A DNA stretch of 43,545 nt from Lachnospiraceae bacterium (GTDB lineage Bacteria; Bacillota; Clostridia; Lachnospirales; Lachnospiraceae). The translations under genes were made by a program, and so were the position numbers. Location of the stretch: assembly GCA_024692825.1 (NCBI GenBank), contig JAILMB010000082.1, positions 1 to 43,545 on the forward strand, read 5' to 3'. The notes beneath the pieces are model-generated. The model saw nothing but the letters and a program-made list of their open reading frames with translations, had not been told where the DNA came from and did not search any database. The stretch's first letter is position 1, and every line of letters begins with the position of its first letter. This document shows, in pieces, positions 7,894-17,246 of this stretch.

Positions 7894-8716
7894 ACTCTTC
7901 GTCTGTTTCTTTTGTTTCTTCTGCCCCTTCTTCCGTCTTCTCTTCGTCGGCGTTTCCTGCCATCATCATCTTTAACGGTTTGCGGAACATCTTCTGTCGT
8001 GACTGCTGTTTTAAAATCATATACTTTCCTACCATAGGTATTTCCTGAAGGCAGCTACAGCCTACAATCTTATTTCCTCCTCGAATATCAGCTACTCGAA
8101 CCACTTCACAAGGCATAATAATGAAGAATTGACGATCTTCTACCTGATCTACAAAGGAAATCGTCACCTTATCCCCTGTATATATTTCAAACTTTTGAGA
8201 ACAGATAAAAGCAACTCCAATGGCTGAAATATCACGAACAATTACATTTGCTGACAAATGATCTTCTGTATTTGCCGTTCCATTTAATCCGACAAAAATT
8301 CGATATGCACGACGTCGATTGACAAAATTAACTTTTTCATGGGTAATAACTGCGTGAACATCTCCCGCAATGGGCAAATCGATTCTTCGAACAAAAATGT
8401 CCTTATAAACATCTTTTGAATCCTTCACCATAAGTTCACAAACTATGTCATCACTCTCAAAGTTAACAACTCTTTCCTCATCAGATCCCTCTCGAAAGAG
8501 TTTTAATATCAGTATATTATGAAAATTTTTAGAACTTAAGTAAGGACGATCCACTTCGGAAATTTCTAGTACACGGCTATCAAAATAGGCGCAGGTATTG
8601 TGTCTGCCATAAACAGCCAAACGAACCCCAGTACCGGGTTTCAATTCCGATAAAGAGGGTTTTTTTACTGATTTTTCTGTTTCCTGTTCCTCTATAAACT
8701 CATTCTTAATAATCAT
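7892..8716 (-). CDS. PilZ-domain protein, probable c-di-GMP receptor
   Basis: A 274-residue soluble protein. The PilZ c-di-GMP signature is complete: RxxxR within RRRAYR (residues 134-139) and the D/N-x-S-x-x-G element as DISAIG (162-167). An N-terminal beta-rich domain of about 110 residues precedes it, similar in layout to the YcgR/YpfA flagellar-brake family although I cannot confirm that fold. The last 25 residues are strongly acidic (EEKTEEGAEETKETDEE). It probably couples c-di-GMP level to motility or surface behaviour. An HD-GYP protein elsewhere in the window could act on the same messenger. The start follows AAGGAAA. Confidence 0.85.
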   Translation of the reverse strand: MIIKNEFIEEQETEKSVKKPSLSELKPGTGVRLAVYGRHNTCAYFDSRVLEISEVDRPYLSSKNFHNILILKLFREGSDEERVVNFESDDIVCELMVKDSKDVYKDIFVRRIDLPIAGDVHAVITHEKVNFVNRRRAYRIFVGLNGTANTEDHLSANVIVRDISAIGVAFICSQKFEIYTGDKVTISFVDQVEDRQFFIIMPCEVVRVADIRGGNKIVGCSCLQEIPMVGKYMILKQQSRQKMFRKPLKMMMAGNADEEKTEEGAEETKETDEE

Positions 8717-8864
8717 AAAATTTCCTTAGTCTCTAATGAAAATCTCTTTTATTTTACCACAAATAAAGATTCCCTACATATAGAAAGAAAAAATATCCAT
8801 ACAGCCCATTTTCTGATAAAATGAAGTAGGGTTTTTATATGACATCAGCAGGGGGTACTTACTT

Positions 8865-10214
8865 ATGTTGGCTAAAATTATTGCAGTCTTAATTTTCTTA
8901 ATAATGTTTTTATTTATCATTTTAGATAAATTTCCACGACATTATATTACACTCATCAGCGGTGCTGCAACCATCATTTTCGTTTTTGGTCTTTGCATGC
9001 ATTCCCCCTCAGCTATTATGGCTTCTTTAAATCTGGATGCCTTTTTCCATACGTCCTTTTGGTGGACACATGCAGCAGAAGAATCTGTTGGCATTAACTG
9101 GTCTACCATCATTTTTATTGGCGGTATGATGATTATGGTAGAAGGCATGTCTTTGGTTGGCTTTTTCCGATGGCTATGCATGTGGATTGCAAAGCTTGTA
9201 AACTACCAAAGAACTGCTCTCTTTATTTCCTTTATGATTATGAGTGCACTTCTTGCAATGTTTATAGACAGCATCACTGTTATTCTGTTCTTGGTTGCTG
9301 TCACAATCGAGCTTTCTCAACTGTTAAAATTCAATCCTGTTCCTATGGTGCTCGGAGAAATATTTTGTGCAAACTTAGGCGGAAGTGCCACTATGTGCGG
9401 TGATCCTCCAAATATTATTATTGGAACATCCTTAGGATATGGATTCTTTGACTTTTTAACGAATACAGGCGTTGCCGCTCTTCTTGGCTTAATTGCCTCT
9501 ATTATATACTTTTACTTAATGAATCGTAAATACTTGCGGCAACCTTTCAAAGTGGATACCTCTCAGGTACCTACACCCAAAAGTGCCATTGTAGATTATA
9601 GCGGTTTTATCAAATCCACCATTATTTTTATAATTGCCGTTGTACTTTTAATCTCTCATTCTGCAACCGGCCTTACCGTATCTACCATTGGAATTATTAT
9701 TGGAGCATTAACGATAATTTGTGCCGGAAAAACACACGCTCTTGAGATACTAAAAAAAGTAGACTATATTACTCTACTATTTTTCATCGGCCTCTTTGTT
9801 GTTGTTTCCGGATTGGAGGAAACCGGTGTATTAGAAGCCATTGCTTCCTTCATCGGAAAGGTATGCAACGGAAATCCTCTTCTTATCGTTACGGTTATTA
9901 TTTGGGTTTCTGGTGTGGCCTCAGCCTTTGTAGATAACATTCCATTTGCGGCAACAATGTTACCTGTCATCAAAGCCCTTGCATCATCTTCCACTGCATC
10001 ACTACCTACCTTGGCGTGGGCCTTAAGCCTAGGTTGTGATATCGGCGGCAGCGCTACTCCAATCGGAGCCTCTGCTAACGTCGTTGGGATTTCAGAGGCT
10101 GAACACTCAGGCTTTGAAATCACCTGGGGAAAATATTTAAAAACCTCCCTAGGTGCCACGATTATTGTCCTGCTGATTTCCAACTGGTACATTATCGCTC
10201 GTTATTTTTTGTAA
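8865..10214 (+). CDS. Ion-transporter-superfamily permease (ArsB/NhaD/SLC13-like)
   Basis: A 449-residue membrane protein with about 11 hydrophobic segments. Two related re-entrant signatures mark the internal repeat of the IT superfamily: GGSATMCGDPPNIIIGTS near residue 175 and GGSATPIGASANVVG near residue 395. These occur in ArsB, NhaD, CitM and the mammalian P protein. The substrate could be Na+, an oxyanion or a dicarboxylate and cannot be decided; no arsenic genes are nearby. A GGGGG ribosome binding site lies 10 bases before the ATG. It is monocistronic and convergent with pflA. Confidence 0.8.
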   Translation: MLAKIIAVLIFLIMFLFIILDKFPRHYITLISGAATIIFVFGLCMHSPSAIMASLNLDAFFHTSFWWTHAAEESVGINWSTIIFIGGMMIMVEGMSLVGFFRWLCMWIAKLVNYQRTALFISFMIMSALLAMFIDSITVILFLVAVTIELSQLLKFNPVPMVLGEIFCANLGGSATMCGDPPNIIIGTSLGYGFFDFLTNTGVAALLGLIASIIYFYLMNRKYLRQPFKVDTSQVPTPKSAIVDYSGFIKSTIIFIIAVVLLISHSATGLTVSTIGIIIGALTIICAGKTHALEILKKVDYITLLFFIGLFVVVSGLEETGVLEAIASFIGKVCNGNPLLIVTVIIWVSGVASAFVDNIPFAATMLPVIKALASSSTASLPTLAWALSLGCDIGGSATPIGASANVVGISEAEHSGFEITWGKYLKTSLGATIIVLLISNWYIIARYFL

Positions 10215-10267
10215 GAAAAAAGCCAAAGGCTTTGGGAGTTATTTCGCTCCCAAAATCTCTTTGGCTT
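10215..10267. terminator. Terminator between the IT permease and pflA
   Basis: An interrupted hairpin: arms 10220-10228 with 10259-10267 and 10231-10238 with 10247-10254. In minus-strand RNA it is followed by GGCTTTTTTC, so it mainly serves pflA, whose stop codon lies in the loop. The plus-strand U-tract (TTTCTTTAT) is weaker but may serve the convergent permease gene. Confidence 0.78.
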
Positions 10268-10961
10268 TCTTTATACTTTCTTCTGTGGGAGGTTCCACAT
10301 CTTTCAGTGGATATTCAATTCCTAAATCTTCCCACTTGTATTTACCCATTGTATGATAAGGCAACACCTCTACACGTTTTACGGTTTGAAGTTCATCAAT
10401 GAAGGATCTCAGTTTTTTCAAACTTTCTTCATCATCATTAATTCCTGGTACTAACACATGACGAATCCACATTGGCACTCCTAAATCAGAGAGCTTATGT
10501 GCAAAAGCTTTGATATTTTTCCCAGTTGCCCCCGTTAATTTCTTATGTCCATCTTCATCAGCATGTTTAATATCTAGCATTACTAAATCAGTTACCTTCG
10601 CCAGCTGTTCCACCATGTCTTCTGTCAAGGAATTCAAATATGGATTCCCTGCCGTATCAATACAGGTATTCACGCCTTCTTTTTTTGCCAAGGTAAATAA
10701 GTCCAACAAAAATTCCGGTTGTAAAAGAGGCTCTCCGCCGCTAACAGTGATTCCGCCTTCATCACCCCAGTAAGGGCGATAGCGAAGTGCTTTCTTTAGC
10801 AGGTCTGCCGCTTCTATTTCATCTCCTACATTGGATTTCCAAGTGTCTGGATTATGACAGAATTGGCAGCGAAGATTACATCCGTTTACAAAAATGATAA
10901 ACCGTACTCCGGGTCCGTCTGCAGACCCGAAGCTTTCGGTAGAATGAATGTAGCCTTTCAT
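10239..10961 (-). CDS. pflA: Pyruvate formate-lyase activating enzyme (radical SAM)
   Basis: A 240-residue radical-SAM enzyme that makes the glycyl radical of PflB. The iron-sulfur motif is CNLRCQFCH (CxxxCxxC) near residue 30, in the context MKGYIHSTESFGSADGPGVRFIIFVNGCNLRC, which is diagnostic of PflA. The GGEP SAM-binding motif follows (VSGGEPLLQPEF). No extra ferredoxin-like cluster domain is present, which fits activases of true PflB. It starts two bases after the pflB stop and is surely co-transcribed with it. A terminator overlaps its 3' end. Confidence 0.96.
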   Translation of the reverse strand: MKGYIHSTESFGSADGPGVRFIIFVNGCNLRCQFCHNPDTWKSNVGDEIEAADLLKKALRYRPYWGDEGGITVSGGEPLLQPEFLLDLFTLAKKEGVNTCIDTAGNPYLNSLTEDMVEQLAKVTDLVMLDIKHADEDGHKKLTGATGKNIKAFAHKLSDLGVPMWIRHVLVPGINDDEESLKKLRSFIDELQTVKRVEVLPYHTMGKYKWEDLGIEYPLKDVEPPTEESIKKAKEILGAK

Positions 10962-10963
10962 AA

Positions 10964-13249
10964 TTACATCTGTCCGTGGCAGGTACGTGAAATTACGTCT
11001 AACTGCTGTTCATGTGTTAAGTCAATGAACTTAACAGCGTATCCAGATACACGAATTGTGAAGTTTGCGTATTCTTCCTTCTCAGGATGTTCCATAGCGT
11101 CTTTTAACTTCTCAATTCCGAATACGTTAACATTAAGGTGATGAGCACCCTGGTTAAAGTATCCATCCATTGCATTTACAAGGTTATTGACACGATCTGT
11201 CTCGTTGTTACCAAGAGCAGAAGGGTTAATGGTCTGAGTATTTGAAATACCATCCAATGCATAATCATAAGGAAGTTTAGCAACAGAGTTTAAGGATGCA
11301 AGTAATCCGTTCTGTTCTGCACCGTATGAAGGGTTTGCACCAGGAGCAAAAGGAGCTCCAGCCTTACGTCCATCAGGTGTAGCTGTTGTAGCTTTACCAT
11401 ATACAACGTTTGAAGTAATGGTAAGAATAGATGTTGTAGGCTCAGAATCACGATAAGTAGGATACTGTTTTAACTTATTCATGAAAGTCTTTAACAACCA
11501 TACTGCAATATCGTCAGCTCTATCATCATCGTTACCATATTTAGGGAAGTCACCCTCTGTTTCATATTCCACTACTAAGTTTGTTTCAGGATCACGTACT
11601 GTCTTAACCTTTGCATACTTAATTGCAGAAAGAGAATCTACTACATGTGAGAATCCGGCAATACCTGTAGCAAATGTACGACGTACATCTGTATCAATCA
11701 ATGCCATCTCAGCTGCTTCATAGTAGTATTTATCATGCATGATATGGATCAAGTTTAAGGTATTAACATAGAGTTCTGCTAACCAATCCATCATCTTGTC
11801 GTATTTTTCCATTACTTCATCATAATCAAGATATTCAGAAGTAATTCTCTGATACTTAGGTCCAACCTGATCTCCAGACTTCACATCTACACCACCATTG
11901 ATAGCGTAAAGTAAGCACTTAGCAAGGTTTGCACGTGCTCCGAAGAACTGCATTTCCTTACCGGTTTCAGTAGCAGATACACAGCAGCAAATGCTGTAGT
12001 CATCGCCCCATACAGGTCTCATTACATCATCATTTTCATACTGGATTGAAGATGTCTTAATAGAAATCTCTGCAGCATAATCTCTAAATGCCTTAGGAAG
12101 TCTCTTAGAGTAAAGTACCGTAAGGTTTGGTTCAGGAGCAGGTCCCATTGTCTCTAATGTATGTAAGAAACGATAATCGTTCTTTGTTACCATATGACGT
12201 CCGTCATTTCCAAGACCACCAACTTCCAAAGTAGCCCATACTGGATCACCAGTAAATAATTCGTTGTATGACTGAATACGAGCGAATTTAACCATACGAA
12301 GTTTCATACAGAAGTGATCGATGATTTCCTGAGCTTCTTTTTCTGTAAGCTTTCCAGCCTTCATATCTCTTTCGAAATAAATATCAAGGAAGGTTGAAAC
12401 ACGTCCAACAGACATAGCTGCACCATTCTGAGTCTTGATAGCTGCAAGATATCCAAAGTATAACCACTGAACAGCTTCCTGTGCAGTCTCAGCTGGGCGA
12501 GAAATATCATAGCCATAAATCTTAGCCATTTCTTTCATTCCCTTTAATGCATTGATCTGTTCACGAACTTCTAAACGAGTACGTACAACTTCTTCTGTCA
12601 TAGTTCCGTTACCACAACGAGCGAAGTCTTTTTCTTTTTCTTCAATTAAGAAGTCAATACCATATAAAGCAACACGACGATAATCGCCGACGATACGACC
12701 TCTTCCATATGTATCCGGAAGGCCTGTCATAATCTTGTTACGACGAGCAATTCTCATCTCCGGTGTATAAGCATCAAATACTGCCTGGTTATGTGTTTTA
12801 TGATATTCAGTAAAGATCTTGTGGAACTCTGGATTTGGTTTATAACCATACATTTCGCAAGACTCTTCTGCCATTTTGATTCCGCCATAAGGCATGAATG
12901 CTCTCTTTAAAGGCTTGTCTGTCTGAAGACCTACAATTACTTCCTTATCCTTTAAAGCTTCATCAATATAACCTGCGCCGTGACTTGTTAAAGAGGATAC
13001 TACATCTGTATCCATATCTAAAACGCCACCCTTTGCACGTTCTTCCTTCTGTAATTTCTGAAGTGCTCCCCACAAATCATCTGTGTTTGCAGTAGAGTCT
13101 TCCAGGAAGGACTTATCTCCGTCAAAAGGTTTGTAATTGTGTTTTACGAAGTTTTTAACATTTACTTCGGTTTTCCACTTTGTTCCTCTGAAATCATGCC
13201 ACTGAGGCTTTGTTGCTGCAAGTGTAGCAGCGGTTTCTACTGATGCCAT
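10964..13249 (-). CDS. pflB: Pyruvate formate-lyase (formate C-acetyltransferase)
   Basis: A 761-residue glycyl-radical enzyme that cleaves pyruvate with CoA to acetyl-CoA and formate under anaerobic conditions. The adjacent catalytic cysteines are seen in [14 protein letters not shown], and the radical site is RVSGYAV with Gly736, 25 residues from the C-terminus, as in known PflB. The ATG at 13249 lies behind AAAGGAGATATT; an in-frame upstream ATG would consume this site. pflA follows within two bases. A consensus-like promoter and two candidate operators lie upstream, suggesting strong, redox-regulated expression. The presence of PFL indicates mixed-acid type fermentation. Confidence 0.98.
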   Translation of the reverse strand: MASVETAATLAATKPQWHDFRGTKWKTEVNVKNFVKHNYKPFDGDKSFLEDSTANTDDLWGALQKLQKEERAKGGVLDMDTDVVSSLTSHGAGYIDEALKDKEVIVGLQTDKPLKRAFMPYGGIKMAEESCEMYGYKPNPEFHKIFTEYHKTHNQAVFDAYTPEMRIARRNKIMTGLPDTYGRGRIVGDYRRVALYGIDFLIEEKEKDFARCGNGTMTEEVVRTRLEVREQINALKGMKEMAKIYGYDISRPAETAQEAVQWLYFGYLAAIKTQNGAAMSVGRVSTFLDIYFERDMKAGKLTEKEAQEIIDHFCMKLRMVKFARIQSYNELFTGDPVWATLEVGGLGNDGRHMVTKNDYRFLHTLETMGPAPEPNLTVLYSKRLPKAFRDYAAEISIKTSSIQYENDDVMRPVWGDDYSICCCVSATETGKEMQFFGARANLAKCLLYAINGGVDVKSGDQVGPKYQRITSEYLDYDEVMEKYDKMMDWLAELYVNTLNLIHIMHDKYYYEAAEMALIDTDVRRTFATGIAGFSHVVDSLSAIKYAKVKTVRDPETNLVVEYETEGDFPKYGNDDDRADDIAVWLLKTFMNKLKQYPTYRDSEPTTSILTITSNVVYGKATTATPDGRKAGAPFAPGANPSYGAEQNGLLASLNSVAKLPYDYALDGISNTQTINPSALGNNETDRVNNLVNAMDGYFNQGAHHLNVNVFGIEKLKDAMEHPEKEEYANFTIRVSGYAVKFIDLTHEQQLDVISRTCHGQM

Positions 13250-13299
13250 AATATCTCCTTTCATGATACAACATCTGCCGTTTGCCGACCGACATTTAT

Positions 13300-13328
13300 A
13301 CTATATATTGTGGTATAACAACTGTCAA
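13300..13328 (-). promoter_or_regulatory. Strong promoter of pflBA
   Basis: Minus-strand TTGACA (13323-13328, perfect), a 17-base spacer and TATAGT (13300-13305), about 50 bases upstream of the pflB start. This is among the best sigma-A-type promoters in the window. Confidence 0.8.
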
Positions 13329-13340
13329 TACCATTTTTAT

Positions 13341-13358
13341 AGTTAGGTTATCCTAACT
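13341..13358. promoter_or_regulatory. Perfect 18-bp palindrome upstream of the pflB promoter
   Basis: AGTTAGG-TTAT-CCTAACT, a 7-4-7 inverted repeat, ends 12 bases upstream of the pflB -35 box. No terminator-like T-run follows in either direction, so a protein-binding operator is more likely than a terminator. The regulator is not identifiable. Confidence 0.5.
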
Positions 13359-13366
13359 TTAACTGC

Positions 13367-13384
13367 TTGTTAAATTTATCACAG
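13367..13384. promoter_or_regulatory. Candidate Rex (NADH-sensing repressor) operator
   Basis: TTGTTAAATTTATCACAG matches the Rex consensus as I recall it (TTGTGAAATTTTTCACAA) at 15 of 18 positions. Rex control of pyruvate formate-lyase and fermentation genes is known in Firmicutes. The site lies about 40 bases upstream of the -35 box, which is far for simple blocking, so this is tentative. Confidence 0.35.
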
Positions 13385-13433
13385 GATTATTTGGATGTAA
13401 ATACCCTATCATGTACAATTTTTAGAACATAAA

Positions 13434-13474
13434 AATAGACTCTATGTCTGTATTTCACAAACATAGAGTCTATT
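13434..13474 (-). terminator. Terminator of the GTPase-NYN/yhaO/yhaN operon
   Basis: Arms 13434-13447 and 13461-13474 pair perfectly over 14 bases, followed in minus-strand RNA by TATTTTTATG. It lies four bases after the stop codon of the YhaN-like gene. Confidence 0.85.
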
Positions 13475-13477
13475 AGA

Positions 13478-16150
13478 CTACACCATTCTGCTCTCGTGGC
13501 AGGTAAAATATAGTACCTGACGATCATTACTAATCTCTTTTAGAAGTGATAACGCCTCTGTAATTTTTCCCTGATCCAAATCTGTAAATGGGTCATCTAG
13601 AATCAAAAGCGGTTTTTCTTCTTGATACAATGCATCTATTAATGCAAGTCTAGAACAAAAAGAAACAAGATCCTGATACCCTGCTGACAGGAATCCCTCT
13701 TCTTTTGTGCTGCCTAGGAAATTATAGTGTACACGTAAATCCATATCCAGCGAAAAATTTTTCGCCAATAGAACACTGTCCTTATCATCATAAATCATTG
13801 ATAAATAACGACGTAATCCCTTTCTAAGCGGTCCCATATATTTACTCAGGAAGTTATCTTTTGCCTGCTGCAAATACTTAACCGAAGCATCGTAAATATC
13901 GATCTTTTCCTGAATTGCCATTTCTTCCTCTAGCAACACATTCAATCGTTCTTTGGCATTTTCGCAGATCTCAATCTCTTCTGACATTCGGTTAAAATCC
14001 TCGTTGTCTCGAACGAGCTGCTCACTTAAGAGTTCCGATTCTGCTTCCGTCTCCTGTTGCATAGCTTGAAGTTGCTCAATCGATATCTCCTCCTTAGGAA
14101 AATCTGCAATTTCTTTTTCCGTAGCCAATTCCTTTTCCAGGTTTTCAACTAAAACACTCAATCGTTGGTAGGTTCTTAGATTATGCTCAATTCCATTTAA
14201 TTGGTTCTCCTCTCCTTCGATTGGAGAAAAACGTCCTAAGAATCCACCGATTTCTTCTTCTAAAAAGTCTCTTTGTTCTTTTAGCTCCTTCTTAATCTTT
14301 TTATTCTCTAAATACTCTTTGTAGGTTCTAAAATCATGGCGCAACCGATGAAGCAAATCAATTTCATTTCCATCTTTGTACAAGTCCATATTATAAACCG
14401 ATGCATAGTGGGAAAGTCCGGTGTACAAGGACAACTGCAATTCTGAAAGTTCTTCTAAGTTTTCTGAATTCAAGTCGTTATACTTTTTCTCTTCCTTTAA
14501 AAGCTGCTTATAAAGCAGCGTCTTTTCCTGAATTTCGCGAATCATATCCTGCATATTTTCAGTAGGAGTAACCAAATATCCTTCCAAAAATTTTTTGCAG
14601 TAATCCGCAATTTCTTCCCGGGCCAATTTGCTCTCTTCTAACTCATCATAGGCATCATCAATTTGTCCATCCAACCCCTGTCGTTGGGTAGTACTTTGAG
14701 TACGTCGATGAAGCATATGAATAAAAGCAAACAACTCTAATATGACACCAGCTACAGAAAATCCCGTTGCCAATATAGGGCTAATAGCATCTTTAATGTA
14801 TAAAGAAAATACCACACCTCCGGCAATACATACCAGGCCTAGTAAAAAGAGTAACAGTACCACACCTCGACCCTTTTCATTGCTCTTGTTGGATTTATCC
14901 ATCACTTCTTTTTCTGCCAAAAGGGTATGATAACGCTTTTCTTTTACTGACATTTCAGCATCTGCACGAACCAGGGATGTCACCTGATCTGCCGCTGTTA
15001 AAAGCTCCTCTTCCGTAGGTACTTTTTTTGCAAAGTAATATTTCAGTTCTGCCAGTTTTGCCTTTTCCTCTTCTGGCATCTGATTATGTTCCCCTTGAAC
15101 ACGAAGATCCTTCATACGGCTGGCAACGCCATCCCACTCATCTAACTGGTCTTCCGTTACTTCATAATTTCGAAACAGCTCATTTAATTTTCCTTCGTCT
15201 GCCTTAGATGGCAACTGTTCCATTACTGTTTCCAAACGTCCACGTATTCCGTGAAGAGAATTTTGTTTTTCCTGTACATCAGCAATTTCTTCCATCTCAG
15301 GAATTCCATTGGCAAAAAAGTCATCTAAGGCTGCCAATTCTTCTTTATTCTTCTTCAGGTTTTCCTGTTTTGCACGGAATGCACCAATTTCCTGCTCCCG
15401 CTTACTTTGAATGGCAATTTTTTCCTGAATGCCTAAGCGATCCACTTTTAATTTTTGTAATCGCTCCGTTTTTGTTTCGAGAAGTTTACCCTGAAGATCA
15501 TAGGCTTCCATCTTCACCGGTAAAGCTTCCACCTTCTCACGACATTCTGAAATTTCTTTTTTTACCAGAACCAGTTTTCCAGGATTTACCTGTGAAGTTT
15601 GAGAATATTCCTTCTTTTTAGCTTCAATCTTTGCAATTGCAGCATCGAAGTTATTCATATCATCCTTGGCTGCAGATAAATCTCCGATTTTTGCATTTAA
15701 ACTGTCTGTCATTGAGGTTTTCATTCCCGTCTGAGGAGCAAATACACTCTTTTCAAAGGAATCCCTATCCACCTCAAAAATCTCTTCTCCAATATTTGCA
15801 CTATAATCTTCAGATATTCTTCCTGTGGAAACGTCAATTAATTGGAAGGTATCTTCCTTTTCTCTTTGTCCAAAGGTTCTTTCAATTCGATAGCGCTTAT
15901 GATCTTTTTCAAAGGTTAAATTTCCGCCGCAAACTGTTCCATCCCAAGGGATGTAATGTTTTCGTTCTGTAAATGATTTGGAGCCTTTTTTATACTCAAG
16001 CCCATAAAACATCGCCTTTATAAACACACAAAAGCTTGTCTTTCCCCAACCATTCTCTTCTAAAACAACATTTAATCCTTCTTTGAAATCATATTCATAA
16101 TTTTCCAGTCCGCCAAATCCCGTCACATAACAGGAGATTAATTTCATCAT
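13478..16150 (-). CDS. YhaN/SbcC-like AAA ATPase with long coiled coils and a central membrane hairpin
   Basis: An 890-residue SMC/Rad50-type protein. The N-terminal P-loop reads EENGWGKTSF (residues 31-40), in which the first glycine of Walker A is replaced, as I recall for related clostridial proteins. The ABC-like signature region (LSAGYQDLVSFCSRLAL) and Walker B (PLLILDDPFTDLD) lie at the C-terminus. Long charged coiled-coil arms separate them. Around residues 430-478 two hydrophobic segments (GVVLLLFLLGLVCIAGGVVFSLYI and ILATGFSVAGVILELFAFI) form a likely membrane hairpin where SbcC has its zinc hook. The start follows GGAGG, right after the yhaO-like stop. It probably partners the Mre11-like nuclease in DNA end processing. 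Confidence 0.82.
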   Translation of the reverse strand: MMKLISCYVTGFGGLENYEYDFKEGLNVVLEENGWGKTSFCVFIKAMFYGLEYKKGSKSFTERKHYIPWDGTVCGGNLTFEKDHKRYRIERTFGQREKEDTFQLIDVSTGRISEDYSANIGEEIFEVDRDSFEKSVFAPQTGMKTSMTDSLNAKIGDLSAAKDDMNNFDAAIAKIEAKKKEYSQTSQVNPGKLVLVKKEISECREKVEALPVKMEAYDLQGKLLETKTERLQKLKVDRLGIQEKIAIQSKREQEIGAFRAKQENLKKNKEELAALDDFFANGIPEMEEIADVQEKQNSLHGIRGRLETVMEQLPSKADEGKLNELFRNYEVTEDQLDEWDGVASRMKDLRVQGEHNQMPEEEKAKLAELKYYFAKKVPTEEELLTAADQVTSLVRADAEMSVKEKRYHTLLAEKEVMDKSNKSNEKGRGVVLLLFLLGLVCIAGGVVFSLYIKDAISPILATGFSVAGVILELFAFIHMLHRRTQSTTQRQGLDGQIDDAYDELEESKLAREEIADYCKKFLEGYLVTPTENMQDMIREIQEKTLLYKQLLKEEKKYNDLNSENLEELSELQLSLYTGLSHYASVYNMDLYKDGNEIDLLHRLRHDFRTYKEYLENKKIKKELKEQRDFLEEEIGGFLGRFSPIEGEENQLNGIEHNLRTYQRLSVLVENLEKELATEKEIADFPKEEISIEQLQAMQQETEAESELLSEQLVRDNEDFNRMSEEIEICENAKERLNVLLEEEMAIQEKIDIYDASVKYLQQAKDNFLSKYMGPLRKGLRRYLSMIYDDKDSVLLAKNFSLDMDLRVHYNFLGSTKEEGFLSAGYQDLVSFCSRLALIDALYQEEKPLLILDDPFTDLDQGKITEALSLLKEISNDRQVLYFTCHESRMV

Positions 16151-17233
16151 TTATAATTCCTCCCCCATTAATGCCTTCATACCGATTTCAACAATCAGGC
16201 TTTTTTTCATTTCATCCATCTCCTGTTGTTCCATTAAACGGACAAACTCTCCCTTTAGAGATTTGTCATTAATGAAATCCTCGTAATGGACTTTAATTGT
16301 GGAGTGATCATAGACCTTCACAAAGAAGTATTTCTCGCCAAATTCCCTTAGAATTCGACTTAAGTCTACATCGAAATCCACATGGGTATTTCCCGTTAAA
16401 ACAATCTTTATAAAATCTTCTTCAGAAATGGATTCTACTTTCTCTTTTATCTTTCCTAAAACAGAGGGCATGTCATCCTCTTCTGTCAGTTCCACTTCCA
16501 CTTCATGTAAGCGTCGCTTTGCAAAAGGTATAAACTGACTTTCTACCTTTCCTTCCAGAATCTCTAAAAGGACAAATCCCTTTTCGCCACACTCATCAAA
16601 TCCGCGTCCTTCCAAACAACCGGGATAACAATATTCTCCTCTGTCATCCAATCGTTCTTTTTTATAGGAGTGAATATGACCAAGTGCAAGATAATCAATG
16701 TACTTTCCTCGCAAATCTCCCAGGGGAATAATTTCCGTTTTATCCTTTCCCTGGTATTCCGACTCCTGACCATGAAGCATTACAATGTTGCAGTTGGCAC
16801 TATCTAGGACGAGATTCATCGTAAATGTTTTTGCATTTTCTGCAGTAATTTCTCTACCGGTAATTACCACATCCCCCAGTTCGTAGGAACTCCACTGATT
16901 TGCGTCAAATAATTTTAAATTTGGAATCTCCTCAAGATGTACATCCTGAAGGAAATCGCTTCGATCGTGATTTCCCTGAAGATAGAAAAATGTAATGTTT
17001 GTATGCTCCCTGATTTCCTCTAGCACTCTGCTTCTGGCAGCCTTACGAATATGGGTCTTATCAAATAAATCCCCCGCAATTAAAATTGCATCTACCTGAT
17101 GTTCTTCCCCATAACAAACTAAATCGCTGAATCGATCTAACAATTCTTCGCGACGTAGTCTGGCCTTATCAGAAGACAGATTGCTTTCCATTGCGGACTC
17201 AAGGTGCAAATCTGCCACGTGAATAAGTCTCAT
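16151..17233 (-). CDS. YhaO/Mre11/SbcD-like metallophosphoesterase nuclease
   Basis: A 360-residue protein with the calcineurin-type phosphoesterase metal ligands in order: HVADLHL (residues 5-11), GDLFD near 55, GNHDR near 87, HGQ near 155 and GHIHSY near 190. This is the Mre11/SbcD family; partnership with a YhaN-like ATPase rather than a zinc-hook SbcC indicates the YhaO branch. The Mn2+-dependent DNA nuclease activity is inferred from the family. The gene is followed directly by its ATPase partner and preceded by the GTPase-NYN gene with a 13-base gap. The ATG follows AAGGAAGGA. Confidence 0.88.
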   Translation of the reverse strand: MRLIHVADLHLESAMESNLSSDKARLRREELLDRFSDLVCYGEEHQVDAILIAGDLFDKTHIRKAARSRVLEEIREHTNITFFYLQGNHDRSDFLQDVHLEEIPNLKLFDANQWSSYELGDVVITGREITAENAKTFTMNLVLDSANCNIVMLHGQESEYQGKDKTEIIPLGDLRGKYIDYLALGHIHSYKKERLDDRGEYCYPGCLEGRGFDECGEKGFVLLEILEGKVESQFIPFAKRRLHEVEVELTEEDDMPSVLGKIKEKVESISEEDFIKIVLTGNTHVDFDVDLSRILREFGEKYFFVKVYDHSTIKVHYEDFINDKSLKGEFVRLMEQQEMDEMKKSLIVEIGMKALMGEEL

Positions 17234-17246
17234 ATAATTCCTTCCT

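Noticed and set aside
15208-15972. Plus-strand open frames opposite the YhaN-like gene
   Set aside because: They are antisense shadows of coiled-coil codons, lack ribosome binding sites and encode no recognisable domain.
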